64,000 nt of DNA from Streptomyces odontomachi (GCF_024435355.1 NZ_JAMJWG010000006.1:62001-126000); one strand, 5' to 3'; shown: positions 7,449 through 16,324, counted from the first letter of the stretch. Notes: generated by a model not told the origin, from the letters alone. Program-made: numbers and translations.

Positions 7449-9080
7449 TCAAAACAGGAGCAGCCAGGCCGCCGTGTCGCAGGGCAGTCGGCCCGTGTCG
7501 TCGAGCGGGCCGCTCGTCAGCAGGATGTCGGAGTGGTCGGGCAGTTGTGCCGCTTCGGCGGCGAGGTTGACGATGCACATCAGTCCGTCGGTGCGGGTGA
7601 AGGCGAGCACTCCTGGTTCGGCGGGCAGCCAGCGCAGGGGTCCGTCGCCGAAGCCCGGTCGGGTGCGGCGGATGCTGAGGGCCGTGCGGTACAGGTGGAG
7701 CATGGAGTCGGGGTCGGCCTCCTGACGGTCGGCGGCGTACGAGGCCCAGTCGGGTGGCTGCGGCAGCCAGGGCTCCTGTTGTGCGCCGAAGCCGGCGTAG
7801 GGGGCGTCGGCCAGCCAGGGCAGCGGTACCCGGCAGCCGTCGCGGCCCGGGTCGCGGCCGCCGGAGCGGTGGTGCATCGGGTCCTGGATGCGGTCGGCGG
7901 GGATGTCCGCTTCGGGCAGCCCCAGTTCCTCGCCCTGGTAGAGGTAGACGGAGCCGGGCAGGGCCAGCGAGAGCAGTGCGGCGGCGCGTGCCCGCCGGGT
8001 GCCCAGGGCCAGGTCGGTGGGGGTGCCGAAGGCCTTGGTGGCGAAGGCGAAGGCGGTGTCCTCGCGGCCGTAGCGGGTCACGGTGCGGGTGACGTCGTGG
8101 TTGCACAGCACCCAGGTGGCGGGGGCGCCCACCGGTGCGTGTTCGGCGAGCGTGTCGTCGATGGCGGCGCGCAGCCGGGTCGCGTCCCACGGGCAGCTGA
8201 GGAAGTTGAAGTTGAAGGCGGTGTGGAGTTCGTCGGGGCGCAGGTAGCGGGCGAAGCGTTCGGTGTCGGGCAGCCACACCTCGCCGACGAAGACCCCGTC
8301 GTAGGCGTCGGCGACCCGCCGCCAGGAGCGGTAGATGTCGTGCAGTTCGTCCCGGTCGACGAACGGGTTGGGGTCGCGTCCTTCGACGAAGTCGGGCAGT
8401 TCGGGGTCCTTGGCGAGCAGTGCGGCCGAGTCGATGCGTACACCGGCCACGCCGCGTTCGAACCAGAAGCGCAGGATGTCCTCGTGTTCCTGGCGGACCG
8501 CGGGGTGGTCCCAGTTCAGGTCGGGTTGCTCGGGTGCGAAGAGGTGCAGGTACCACTCGCCGTCGGGGACTCTGGTCCAGGTGCCGCCGGCGAACTCGGA
8601 GGGCCAGTCGTTCGGTGGCTGCGCGCCGTGCGGCCCGCGGCCCGGGCGGAAGTGGAACAGCTCGCGCTCGGGGCTGCCGGGACCGGCTTCGAGTGCGGCA
8701 CGGAACCAGGGGTGCTGGTCGGACACATGGTTCGGAACGATGTCGACGATGGTGCGGATGCCCAGTTCACGCGCCTCGGAGATGAGTTTCTCGGCTTCGG
8801 CGAGGGTGCCGAAGGCCGGGTCGATGGTGCGGTAGTCGGCGACGTCGTAGCCGCCGTCCGCCATCGGTGACAGGTACCACGGGCTGAACCAGAGGGCGTC
8901 GACGCCGAGGTCGGCCAGGTACGGCAGCTTGGCGCGGACGCCCGCGAGGTCTCCGGTGCCGTCGCCGTCGCCGTCCGCGAAGCTGCGGACGTACACCTGG
9001 TAGATGACGGCGGATCGCCACCATGTGTCGGCCGGGCTCGGGTCAGGGGTCCGTTTCTGGGCAGGGGTGGGCTGTCCCAC
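7449..9080 (-). CDS. aglA: GH13 alpha-glucosidase of the mal cluster
   Basis: This 543-aa cytoplasmic GH13 enzyme has all conserved regions: DIVPNH (region I), GVRIDSAA with nucleophile Asp217, GEVW with acid/base Glu267, and NHD with the transition-state Asp. The start motif WWRSAVIYQVYVRSFADGDG is characteristic of oligo-alpha-glucosidases that split glucose from maltooligosaccharides or related alpha-glucosides. The GTG at 9080 is taken as start because a GAAAGG site lies 8 bases upstream; the longer frame is non-coding in character. It follows malG on the same strand, matching the Streptomyces maltose cluster, so it probably hydrolyses imported sugars. The symbol rests on synteny plus sequence recognition. 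Confidence 0.9.
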   Translation of the reverse strand: MGQPTPAQKRTPDPSPADTWWRSAVIYQVYVRSFADGDGDGTGDLAGVRAKLPYLADLGVDALWFSPWYLSPMADGGYDVADYRTIDPAFGTLAEAEKLISEARELGIRTIVDIVPNHVSDQHPWFRAALEAGPGSPERELFHFRPGRGPHGAQPPNDWPSEFAGGTWTRVPDGEWYLHLFAPEQPDLNWDHPAVRQEHEDILRFWFERGVAGVRIDSAALLAKDPELPDFVEGRDPNPFVDRDELHDIYRSWRRVADAYDGVFVGEVWLPDTERFARYLRPDELHTAFNFNFLSCPWDATRLRAAIDDTLAEHAPVGAPATWVLCNHDVTRTVTRYGREDTAFAFATKAFGTPTDLALGTRRARAAALLSLALPGSVYLYQGEELGLPEADIPADRIQDPMHHRSGGRDPGRDGCRVPLPWLADAPYAGFGAQQEPWLPQPPDWASYAADRQEADPDSMLHLYRTALSIRRTRPGFGDGPLRWLPAEPGVLAFTRTDGLMCIVNLAAEAAQLPDHSDILLTSGPLDDTGRLPCDTAAWLLLF

Positions 9081-9211
9081 GGGGCATGCCTTTCGCAGGT
9101 GCTGGTCAGGGGGGTGGTAGGAGCGGGGTGGTACGGGTCGGCGGTCGGGCCGAAGTGGTGGGCGGCGCCGGTGCGCAGGTGCGGGCGGGGTGTGGTGCTG
9201 TCCGGGTGGGC

Positions 9212-10105
9212 TCAGCCCTTGCTGCCGCCGGCGCCGATGCCGGCGATGATGTGCCGCTGGAACACCAGGAACATCACGACCATCGGCACGCTGGCGATCA
9301 CCATTGCGGCGATCAGCACGGTCAGCGGGATGTTCTGGGACAGCTGGACCAGGGCCACGCTGATGGGCTGCTTGGTGGTGTCGGAGAAGACCATCAGCGG
9401 CCAGAGGAAGTCCTGCCAGACGGCGACCAGCGCGAAGATCGACACCACGCCGAGCACCGGCCGCGACATCGGTAGCACGATCGAGACGAGGCTGCGCAGC
9501 CGGCCGGCGCCGTCGATCTCCGCGGCCTCCAGCACGTCCCGGGGTATCCGGTCGAAGAACCGCTTGAGCAGGTAGAGGTTGAAGGCGTTCGCGACGGCCG
9601 GCAGCCAGATCGCGAGGGGGTCGTTGAGCAGGCTGACATGCAGGAGTGGCAGGTCGGCGACGGTGAGGTACTTCGGTACGACGAGGGCCTGGGCCGGCAC
9701 CATCAGGGTGGCCAGGATGCCGCCGAGGACGACCTTGCCGAAGGCCGGCCGCAGCTTGGACAGCGCGTAGGCCGCGGCGGTGCAGAAGACGATCTGCAAC
9801 ACCCAGGCGCCGGCTGCCTGGACGACCGTGTTCCACAGGTGCTGCGGCAGTTGCATCAGGTCCCAGGCGTCGGTGTAGCCGGTCAGGTGCCAGGAGTGCG
9901 GGACGACGGTCGGCGGGGTGCGCGTCACCTCGTCGGGTGACTTCATCGCGCCGGACACCATCCAGTACACGGGGAAGAGGAACGCGAAGGCGAACAGCAG
10001 CACCACGCCGCTGAAGACGGTCCAGTACACGGCCCTGCCGCGCGGGCGGCCGAGGGTGTGCGGGGAGACGAGGGTGCGCACGGCACGACGGTCGGTGCTT
10101 CTCAT
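9212..10105 (-). CDS. malG: Maltose/maltodextrin ABC permease MalG
   Basis: A 297-aa inner-membrane permease with six predicted transmembrane segments, starting with a hydrophobic helix at about residues 30-52. The EAA loop EAAEIDGAGRLRS docks the ATPase. ATG at 10105 has a GGAGG site and overlaps the malF stop codon (ATGA), so translation is coupled. The matching ATPase is not in the window; Streptomyces sugar importers of this kind commonly use the shared MsiK ATPase encoded elsewhere. Confidence 0.9.
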   Translation of the reverse strand: MRSTDRRAVRTLVSPHTLGRPRGRAVYWTVFSGVVLLFAFAFLFPVYWMVSGAMKSPDEVTRTPPTVVPHSWHLTGYTDAWDLMQLPQHLWNTVVQAAGAWVLQIVFCTAAAYALSKLRPAFGKVVLGGILATLMVPAQALVVPKYLTVADLPLLHVSLLNDPLAIWLPAVANAFNLYLLKRFFDRIPRDVLEAAEIDGAGRLRSLVSIVLPMSRPVLGVVSIFALVAVWQDFLWPLMVFSDTTKQPISVALVQLSQNIPLTVLIAAMVIASVPMVVMFLVFQRHIIAGIGAGGSKG

Positions 10106-11127
10106 GTGTCCTCCCCCGAACGGGTCAGGCGCAGGTAGAGCGCGGAGAACGCGCTGAGCAGGAGGAGCAGCAGGACGCTCAGGGCACAGGCTCCGCCGAA
10201 GTCGTTGTAGAGGAAGGCGTACTTGTAGATCAGGTAGAGCACGGTGACCGTGGCGTTCTGTGGGCCGCCGCCGGTGATCACGAAGGGCTCGGTGAAGATC
10301 TGCATGGTGGCGATGATCTGGAGCAGCATCATCATGAGGATCACGAACCGGGTCTGCGGGATCGTCACGTGCCGGATCCGCTGGAGCAGGCTCGCCCCGT
10401 CGATCTCGGCGGCCTCGTACAGTTCGCCGGGGATGCCCTGGAGCGCGGCGAGGTAGATCAGGACGGTGCCGCCCATGTTGGCCCAGGTGGCGACGATGAC
10501 GAGGGAGACCAGGGCGGTGTCGGCGCCGTTGGACCAGTTCGAGGTGGGCAGGTGCGCGAAGCGCAGCACCTCGTTGGCGAGCCCGGCGCCCGGGTCGTAG
10601 AACCACTTCCACAGCAGGGCGCTGACCACCGGCGGGATCATGACCGGCAGGTAGACCACCACCCGGAAGAACGCCCGCCAGTGCCGCAGCTCGTTCAGTA
10701 CGAGCGCCGTCAGGAACGGCACCGCGAACCCGAGGACCAGCGCGAACAGGGTGAACTCCAGGGTGTTGCGCCAGGCCGCGCCGAACTCCGGGTCGTGGAA
10801 GACGCGGGTGAAGTTGGCGGTGCCCACCCACTGGGGGTCGGAGCCGGGCGTGTACTTCTGGAAGGCGATGACGATCGCGCGGATCGCCGGGTACCAGGAG
10901 AACAGCGCGAAGCAGAGCAGCCCGCCCAGCAGGAAGGCGTACGCCCGGGCCTGGGCGATCAGCTTGCGGCGCAGCGGGCTCGGGCTGCCGGTGCCGTGCA
11001 CCGGTGCGCCCGGGGACCGGGGCACGGACGGTGTCGCGGCCGGCCCGGCGGCGGGCATGGGCCCGGGGGCGGGGACGGGGTCGGGGTGGCGGCCGCCCCG
11101 GGGGGCGGCGCTCCGTGCGGTCTTCAT
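10102..11127 (-). CDS. malF: Maltose/maltodextrin ABC permease MalF
   Basis: A 341-aa permease. A Pro/Ala-rich cytoplasmic N-terminus of about 55 residues precedes six hydrophobic segments starting near residue 65. The EAA loop EAAEIDGASLLQR is present. It sits between malE (14-base gap) and malG (4-base overlap), forming a three-gene importer operon. The ATG at 11127 gives the long N-terminus; an internal Met near residue 24 is an alternative start. Confidence 0.9.
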   Translation of the reverse strand: MKTARSAAPRGGRHPDPVPAPGPMPAAGPAATPSVPRSPGAPVHGTGSPSPLRRKLIAQARAYAFLLGGLLCFALFSWYPAIRAIVIAFQKYTPGSDPQWVGTANFTRVFHDPEFGAAWRNTLEFTLFALVLGFAVPFLTALVLNELRHWRAFFRVVVYLPVMIPPVVSALLWKWFYDPGAGLANEVLRFAHLPTSNWSNGADTALVSLVIVATWANMGGTVLIYLAALQGIPGELYEAAEIDGASLLQRIRHVTIPQTRFVILMMMLLQIIATMQIFTEPFVITGGGPQNATVTVLYLIYKYAFLYNDFGGACALSVLLLLLLSAFSALYLRLTRSGEDT

Positions 11128-11141
11128 CGCGGTCGTCCCCG

Positions 11142-12560
11142 TCAGCCCCGTGCCAGGATGCCGTCGATCTTGCCTGAGGCGTCCTTGAGCAACTGGTCGA
11201 TGTCGGCGTCCTTCTTGGTGAGGACGGCCGAGACGGCGCCGTCGAGGACCGAGTAGATCTGCTGCGCCTGGGGCGGCTCGATCTTGAGCTCGAGCTTTTG
11301 CGTGCCCGTCAGGAAGCCCTGGTAGTTGTCCACGGGCACATTGGCGTTGGCCTTCTTGACCTGCTGGTCCCGGGCGTCGGCGGCGCCGGTGAACAGCCGG
11401 GGCTCGGGCAGGCCCACTGGGGCGTCGTGCTGCTTGGCGCGTGCGTAGTCGCCGAGGAAGCCCTTGCCGGGGGTGAGGAACATGTGGTCGAGCCACTTCA
11501 GTCCGGCCCTGATCTGTGCCGGGGTGTCGTGCTTGTTGAACATGTACCCGTCGCCGCCGAGCAGGGTGCCCTTGCCGCCCGGCATCGGTGCGAGCGACAG
11601 GTCCTTGTAGTTGCCGCCCTTCTCCTTGACCAGGATGGGGATGTTGTCGGGGGCGGCGAGGTACATGCCGAGCTTGCCCGAGCCCATCATCAGCTGGACG
11701 TCGTTGATCACGAGCAGCTGCTTGCTGCCCATGGAGTCGTCCTTCCAGCGCATGTCCTTGAGGGTCTGAAGGACGGCGCGGCCCTCGGGCGTGTTCACGG
11801 TGGCCTTCGAACCGTCCGGGCTGACCACGGCTCCGCCGCGCGAGTAGACCTCGGCGGTGAAGTGCCAGCCGCCCTGGTTCTGGGCGCTGTAGTCGGCGTA
11901 TCCGACCGTGCCGCCGCCGAGCGCGGCGATCTTCTTGGCGTCGGCGCGCACCTCGCCCCAGGTGGTCGGCGGCCTGTCGGGGTCGAGTCCGGCCTTGCTG
12001 AAGAGCTTGCGGTTGTAGATGAGGCCCATCGAGTAGCCGGTGCGCGGGATGCCGTAGACCTTGCCGTCCACGGTGTAGATGTCGCGCAGCTGCTTCTGGA
12101 GGGTGGGGTAGCTCTTGAGGTCCTGGACGTACGGGGTGAGGTCGGCGGCCTGGTTGATGTCGACGACGTGTTTGACGTCCGTGAAGTACGTGTAGAAGAC
12201 GTCCTCCATCTGCCCGCCGGCGAGTTTGGCGTCGAACGTCTTGGGGTCCTGGCAGGGGAAGGCGTCGTGCGCGTCGACGCCGATGTCCGGGTGTTGCCTG
12301 GCGAACGAGGCGAGGTCCTGCTCGAAGAAGGACCGGTCGACCTTGGCGCTCTTCGGCGGCTCGCAGTTGACCGTGATGTGGGTCTTGCCGTCCTGCGCCG
12401 CATCGTCGCCCGAGCCGCACGCGGAGACGGCGGTGAGGGCGAGGGCCGAGGCCAGGGCGGCGATGGAGGTGCTCCTCCACTGCCGTGCGGACGTGGGTGT
12501 GCCCGCATCCCGGCCCGCGAGGGGCTGGCGGCAGGTACGGCGGAACCCGGGACTTCTCAT
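11142..12560 (-). CDS. malE: Maltose/maltodextrin-binding lipoprotein MalE
   Basis: A 472-aa solute-binding protein of ABC sugar importers. The N-terminus carries a hydrophobic stretch (SIAALASALALTAVSAC) with lipobox VSAC, giving a lipid-modified Cys48. The body shows family-1 extracellular solute-binding features: DVFYTYFTDV, GIPRTGYSMGLIYNRKLF, LGMYLAAPDN and a C-terminal helix DIDQLLKDASGKID. The ATG at 12560 is preferred because an AGAGGGG site lies 7 bases before it; a more upstream in-frame ATG would lack one. It captures maltodextrin-type sugars outside the membrane and delivers them to MalF/MalG. Confidence 0.9.
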   Translation of the reverse strand: MRSPGFRRTCRQPLAGRDAGTPTSARQWRSTSIAALASALALTAVSACGSGDDAAQDGKTHITVNCEPPKSAKVDRSFFEQDLASFARQHPDIGVDAHDAFPCQDPKTFDAKLAGGQMEDVFYTYFTDVKHVVDINQAADLTPYVQDLKSYPTLQKQLRDIYTVDGKVYGIPRTGYSMGLIYNRKLFSKAGLDPDRPPTTWGEVRADAKKIAALGGGTVGYADYSAQNQGGWHFTAEVYSRGGAVVSPDGSKATVNTPEGRAVLQTLKDMRWKDDSMGSKQLLVINDVQLMMGSGKLGMYLAAPDNIPILVKEKGGNYKDLSLAPMPGGKGTLLGGDGYMFNKHDTPAQIRAGLKWLDHMFLTPGKGFLGDYARAKQHDAPVGLPEPRLFTGAADARDQQVKKANANVPVDNYQGFLTGTQKLELKIEPPQAQQIYSVLDGAVSAVLTKKDADIDQLLKDASGKIDGILARG

Positions 12561-12667
12561 CGGTGGACCCCTCTTGGGCAGGCGCAGGGAAGGCCCACGG
12601 CGCGGCACACCGTCAGGGGTTGTGCGCGCTGTGTGGCGCACGCCACTGAACCACCATCGATAGGAGA

Positions 12668-12720
12668 GCGCAAGATGTCGCGCTCACCTTGGAAATATTC
12701 AACAAGCTTGAGACTGGTAC
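12668..12720 (-). promoter_or_regulatory. Candidate MalR operator region upstream of malE
   Basis: A GCAAG half-site at 12670-12674 and a CAAGCTTG palindrome at 12713-12720 lie 110-160 bases before the malE start. The same GCAAG/CTTGC words are clustered in front of malR, which supports a shared operator type. Confidence 0.45.
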
Positions 12721-12862
12721 ATACCTGGCCGGTCAGCGCCTTGCGACGGCGCAGGCAGATCGATGGACTCGACGCACCCGATGGACGCGACGCACCCGAT
12801 GGGCCTCATGGACACGACCCGAGCGCACCGGGTTGCACCCCCGTGCACCCACCACGCAAAAA

Positions 12863-12905
12863 CGCACCTGGGCCTACCGGAATTCGCCCGGTACACCCAG
12901 GTGCG
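12863..12905 (-). terminator. Intrinsic terminator of malR
   Basis: A 10-bp perfect stem (CGCACCTGGG/CCCAGGTGCG) encloses an inner TACCGG/CCGGTA stem. On the minus strand it is followed directly by TTTTT. It ends malR transcription before the malE promoter; the GACGCACCCGATGG word is duplicated nearby (12774-12804). Confidence 0.75.
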
Positions 12906-12932
12906 CCCAGATACGGCGCCGCGGACCCGTCG

Positions 12933-13943
12933 TCAGGTGCGCGGTGCCTGGCCGGTGGAGCCGCGCACCACCAGCTCAGGCTCGAACAGGAGCTCCTGCG
13001 CGGGCACATCACTGCCGCCGACCTGCGCGTACAGCATCTCGACCGCGGCACGCCCCATGGACTCGATGGGCTGCCGCACGGTGGTCAGGGGAGGTTCGGT
13101 GCAGTTCATCAGCGCCGAGTCGTCGTACCCGACGACCGACACGTCACCGGGCACCGACAGGCCCCGGCGGCGAGCGGCACGCACCACGCCGAGCGCCAAC
13201 GGGTCGCTGGCGCAGATGAACCCGGTGACGCCGGCCTCCAGCAGCCGGGCCGACGCGGCCTGGCCCCCTTCGATCGAGAACAGGGCGCGCCCGACGTGCT
13301 GGTCGGGCAGCCGGCCACCACCGGCGGCGCAGACCGCCCGGGCCGCGGCGAGCTTGCGCTGCGACGGCATGTGGTCACCGGGGCCGAGCACCAGACCGAT
13401 GCGCTCGTGGCCGAGCGAGGCGAGGTGCCGCCAGGCCTGCTCGACGGCGACGGCGTCATCGCAGGAGACACCGGGAAAGCCCAGGTGATCGATGGCCGCG
13501 TTGACGAGCACCACAGGGATCTTGCGGTCTGCCAGTTGGCGGTAATGGTCGTGCGGCGCATCCGCCTGGGCGTACAGGCCGCCCGCGAACACCACCCCGG
13601 AGACCTGCTGCTGGAGCAGCAGCGCCACGTAGTCTGCCTCCGAGACGCCGCCCTTGGTCTGGGTGCACAACACCGGGGTGAGCCCCAGTTGCGCCAGCGC
13701 CCCACCGATCACTTCGGCGAAGGCCGGGAAGATCGGATTCTGCAGCTCGGGCAGCACCAGACCGACCAGCCTGGCCCGCTCGCCGCGCAGTTGGGTGGGG
13801 CGCTCGTAGCCGAGCACGTCGAGCGCGGAGAGCACGGCTTGCCGGGTGGCCTCGGAGACCCCCGGTTTGCCGTTGAGCACCCGGCTGACGGTGGCCTCGC
13901 TGACTCCTACCTTCTTGGCCACCTGAGCAAGTCGTCGCGTCAT
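12933..13943 (-). CDS. malR: LacI-family maltose regulator MalR
   Basis: A 336-aa LacI/GalR repressor. Its N-terminal helix-turn-helix (residues 3-22, LAQVAKKVGVSEATVSRVLN) and hinge region (about 45-60) look as in Streptomyces MalR. The periplasmic-binding-like effector domain follows, ending LLFEPELVVRGST. It lies directly upstream of malE in the order malR-malE-malF-malG-aglA known from Streptomyces coelicolor, where MalR represses the operon in the absence of inducing maltodextrins. GCAAG/CTTGC words before its own start suggest autoregulation. Confidence 0.9.
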   Translation of the reverse strand: MTRRLAQVAKKVGVSEATVSRVLNGKPGVSEATRQAVLSALDVLGYERPTQLRGERARLVGLVLPELQNPIFPAFAEVIGGALAQLGLTPVLCTQTKGGVSEADYVALLLQQQVSGVVFAGGLYAQADAPHDHYRQLADRKIPVVLVNAAIDHLGFPGVSCDDAVAVEQAWRHLASLGHERIGLVLGPGDHMPSQRKLAAARAVCAAGGGRLPDQHVGRALFSIEGGQAASARLLEAGVTGFICASDPLALGVVRAARRRGLSVPGDVSVVGYDDSALMNCTEPPLTTVRQPIESMGRAAVEMLYAQVGGSDVPAQELLFEPELVVRGSTGQAPRT

Positions 13944-13947
13944 GTCC

Positions 13948-13980
13948 GCAAGAATAGCGCAAGTTTTGCAAGCCGCTTGC
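13948..13980. promoter_or_regulatory. Candidate MalR autoregulatory operator
   Basis: Three GCAAG words (13948, 13959, 13968) and one CTTGC (13976) lie immediately upstream of malR. The last pair forms the perfect palindrome GCAAG-CCG-CTTGC at 13968-13980. The site overlaps the region expected for the malR start of transcription. Confidence 0.6.
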
Positions 13981-14064
13981 GCTGCCTCTGGGCGGCCGCG
14001 GTCCGGGGCGTGGTCGCCGCGGTGCGCCGGTCACGCCCCCACCGCGCGCAGCCGGCCGGTCCGG

Positions 14065-14736
14065 TCATGCGTCGACCGCGGGTACCGACCGTAGGTGTTG
14101 CAGGGGCCGCCTGGCACCCGGTGTCGTGCGTCCGGTGCGGGCGGCGCCCAGCGGCTCGCGGAGCACGAAGGTGAGATGGCGGTAGCCGAGCAGATCGAGC
14201 GTGCGGGGCGTGTTGCACACGAGACGGCAGTGCGTACGGCCCCAGCGCGGGTTCGGGTGCCACAGCGGGCGCACCGGCCCGTCGTAGGCGACGGCGGCGG
14301 GACCGACGGCCCGCAGCCAGTGCGGCAGGCCCTGGCGGAAGGCCGCCTCCATGATCGGGTCCTGGGCGATGTCGCGCCGGATCGCCATCAGCTCGGCGTC
14401 CTGGCCGTGCTCCGTCAACGCCTGCGCTAAGTGGGCCAGCATCGGCAGGCACCAGCTCGACTCGTGCTCCTCGAGCACCGTGCCAGCGTCCGGGTGGAAC
14501 AGCACGAAACGCAGCAGATTGTCCCCCGGCATGGCGGTGGGGTGCGGCGAGATCCCCTCGAAGAGCGCATCGAAGGCGGGATTGGCGAGAATGACGTCCC
14601 AGCGGTGGTCGAAGACGACCGATGGATACGACTGGCTGTACAGCAGGGCGGCGTAGTCCACGAGGTAGGCGTGCACCTCGGGATCGCCGGGGGCGAGCCC
14701 CGACCCAGGCTGCCGCCCGCCCGCCCGGTCCGCCAT
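14065..14736 (-). CDS. MmyB-like ligand-binding domain protein without helix-turn-helix
   Basis: A 223-aa protein that is essentially the C-terminal MmyB-like (PAS-type) domain of actinobacterial XRE regulators. Motifs include YPSVVFDHRWDVILANPAFDAL, a block of the type LLRFVLFHPDA, an AELMAIRRDIAQD helix and a final HLTFVLREPLG. In most family members an XRE helix-turn-helix of about 80 residues precedes this domain; none is encoded here upstream of the ATG at 14736. It may bind a small ligand and act through a partner, or be a truncated regulator. A TTGACA-N17-CAGGAT promoter lies upstream, so it looks expressed. Confidence 0.75.
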   Translation of the reverse strand: MADRAGGRQPGSGLAPGDPEVHAYLVDYAALLYSQSYPSVVFDHRWDVILANPAFDALFEGISPHPTAMPGDNLLRFVLFHPDAGTVLEEHESSWCLPMLAHLAQALTEHGQDAELMAIRRDIAQDPIMEAAFRQGLPHWLRAVGPAAVAYDGPVRPLWHPNPRWGRTHCRLVCNTPRTLDLLGYRHLTFVLREPLGAARTGRTTPGARRPLQHLRSVPAVDA

Positions 14737-14817
14737 CGGTGCACCACCCCCACCCGAAGCTCTGTCGTCCTGGGGCCCGTCACCCCGCTGGTGAAACGGA
14801 TCTTCAAACCTGTCGCG

Positions 14818-14846
14818 ATCCTGCTGCCGCCTCAGGGCATTGTCAA
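14818..14846 (-). promoter_or_regulatory. Promoter for the MmyB-domain gene
   Basis: On the minus strand, TTGACA (14846-14841), a 17-base spacer and CAGGAT (14823-14818) form a good vegetative-type promoter about 75 bases before the start codon. The local AT-rich patch stands out from its surroundings. Confidence 0.55.
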
Positions 14847-15172
14847 TTATCGGGTCATATAAGGCCTGCTGACTGATCGCATCACGCCACCCTCGGCCCG
14901 TTTCTCACCCCCGACCGCGCCGGCAGGCCGCACGGCACTCCTGACGGCCACTCCCCCGCCGTCCGCCGTCACGGACCGCCAGCCTTGCGAAGTCCGTCTT
15001 GCACAGACCGTCCCGTTTCAGGACCCGTTGTCAGTGCCGGGCGGCATGCTGAGCACTACGCACCGCCCTGTACACCGCCTCACGCACCACCCGGCACCGC
15101 GCACCACACAACCGACCGACGACCGCGCCGCCCGACGACCGGGCGCGACGCCTGCCACCTGGGAGAGCCGTC
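14847..15172. other. Intergenic region, nothing recognised
   Basis: The stretch between the MmyB-domain promoter and the small protein at 15173 has no convincing reading frame, RNA or repeat. It is C-rich (many CCAC/CACC words). Confidence 0.5.
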
Positions 15173-15475
15173 ATGCACACCGCCCTTCTGACCGACCGTG
15201 AGCGCGCCGCCGTCCAGGCCTACCTCCGCCTGCTGCACACGGTGCGTGCGGCACTCGACGTCACCGCGGGACCGAGCGGTACGAGCAGTACGAGCGGTTC
15301 AAGGAGTACGAGCGGTTCGAGCGGCGGGGACCCGGGCGGTGCGGGCCGGCCCGCGCTGATCCCGCCCTCGTTACTGGCCGAGGCCGACCAGGCGCTGGCC
15401 GAGGCCGGCATGACCGGGAACGAAGACGACTTCTTCGCGCTGCTGCGGGCCTGGTGCCCCACACCCCCGACATGA
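15173..15475 (+). CDS. Small hypothetical protein (100 aa)
   Basis: The ATG at 15173 has a GGGAGAG site and codon use typical of the neighbours. Residues 7-32 (TDRERAAVQAYLRLLHTVRA) and about 65-93 (LLAEADQALAEAGMTGNEDD) are predicted helices. They are joined by a Ser/Gly/Thr linker encoded by an imperfect tandem repeat of a TACGAGCGG-like unit at 15279-15330. No family is recognised. It lies 590 bases before the export locus on the same strand; a functional link is not shown. Confidence 0.6.
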   Translation: MHTALLTDRERAAVQAYLRLLHTVRAALDVTAGPSGTSSTSGSRSTSGSSGGDPGGAGRPALIPPSLLAEADQALAEAGMTGNEDDFFALLRAWCPTPPT

Positions 15476-16065
15476 GCCCCGCACTCCGCCCCCTGCCGGG
15501 CGACGGCGGTGCGTCCAACAGCTCTGCCGCATGCCCTTCTTGAGCAATTTCCTCCGCAATGCCGGGCGATAGATGCCAATAAGCGGCACACCGCGATGCG
15601 CGAATCGCCCTGCGCAATGAAGTGATAACAAAGCGTTCACTAGCGCTCACTATCGGTCCGCCTTCAGTAAATCTGCACACCGATTACGCAGGGGCGCCCC
15701 ATGTTCCGACAGAAATTCGAGGGGAAGGATGCATCGCCACCTCATTAGTGAGGAGTGTCCGGATTCCCCCCTCCGGCCTCCCACCACCACCACCGGGGCA
15801 CCAGAGGCCGCACGTGAAGATATGTGCACCAATCCGTGGACGCGCCTGCACCGCACGGAAAGCGGAGGCGGCCTTGTCGATAGATCGGCTCACCGGGGAT
15901 TGGCCGCCTGACGTGGCGGCATGCTTGGATCCTCTGCGTTGCGGGATACCTCCGGCGAACTCCCATCGCCGGGCCAGGTGACCGCACAGCGGCATTGGCG
16001 CTCCGGTTTCCCCGGGTCGTCCGGCCGCAGCTGAGAAATGTCCACATGAAGGGAAACTCATAGTC
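15476..16065. other. 590-base leader region upstream of the peptide precursor
   Basis: There is no convincing gene. A less GC-rich patch (15538-15700) contains two related TCACTA words (15638, 15648) and could hold the promoter for the peptide/export operon, but no clear -35/-10 pair was found. The last 35 bases contain GAAGGGAAA, the likely ribosome binding site for the 16066 ATG, with longer than usual spacing. Confidence 0.4.
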
Positions 16066-16281
16066 ATGAACACCACCCCCCAGGTTGCGACCACCGAGAT
16101 TTCCGACAGCGAGCTGGACAACGTTTCCGGTGGCCTGGTCGGCGAGGTCGTGGGCACCCTGGCCAGCACGGCGGACTCGGTGGCTCCGGTCACCAGCACC
16201 CTCTCCACCGTCACGGGTCTGGCCCAGTCCACCCTGGGCGTTGACACCGGTGCCGTCACCGGCGTCGTCTCGGGTCTCTGA
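16066..16281 (+). CDS. Double-glycine leader peptide precursor (bacteriocin/RiPP-like)
   Basis: A 71-aa peptide. Residues 1-23 form a leader with the acidic segment ISDSELDNVSGG ending in Gly22-Gly23, the classic cleavage site for C39-peptidase exporters. The predicted core (residues 24-71, 48 aa) is rich in Val, Thr, Ser, Gly, Ala and Leu. It contains no Cys, His or aromatic residue, and ends TGAVTGVVSGL. Lanthionine rings are impossible without Cys, although Ser/Thr could still be dehydrated. Similar Streptomyces peptides have, as I recall, been labelled type-A2 lantipeptide by automatic annotation. The next three genes encode a matching NHLP-type exporter with a C39 peptidase, so this is its likely cargo. 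Its bioactivity is unknown. Confidence 0.8.
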   Translation: MNTTPQVATTEISDSELDNVSGGLVGEVVGTLASTADSVAPVTSTLSTVTGLAQSTLGVDTGAVTGVVSGL

Positions 16282-16302
16282 GACGAGATATACCGCTAGA
16301 GT

Positions 16303-16324
16303 CCCGGAGCCAGCCGGCTCCGGG
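16303..16324 (+). terminator. Hairpin between precursor and exporter genes
   Basis: A perfect 9-bp stem CCCGGAGCC/GGCTCCGGG with loop AGCC lies 21 bases after the precursor stop, without a U run. It could act as a partial terminator or 3' stabiliser that lets the precursor be made in excess of the exporter. The rest of the 193-base gap carries repeated CAGACG words. Confidence 0.55.

Noticed and set aside
16066..16281. Calling the peptide a lanthipeptide
   Set aside because: The core has no Cys and no LanM/LanB/LanC enzyme is in the window, so lanthionine formation is not supported; only an exported double-glycine peptide can be claimed.
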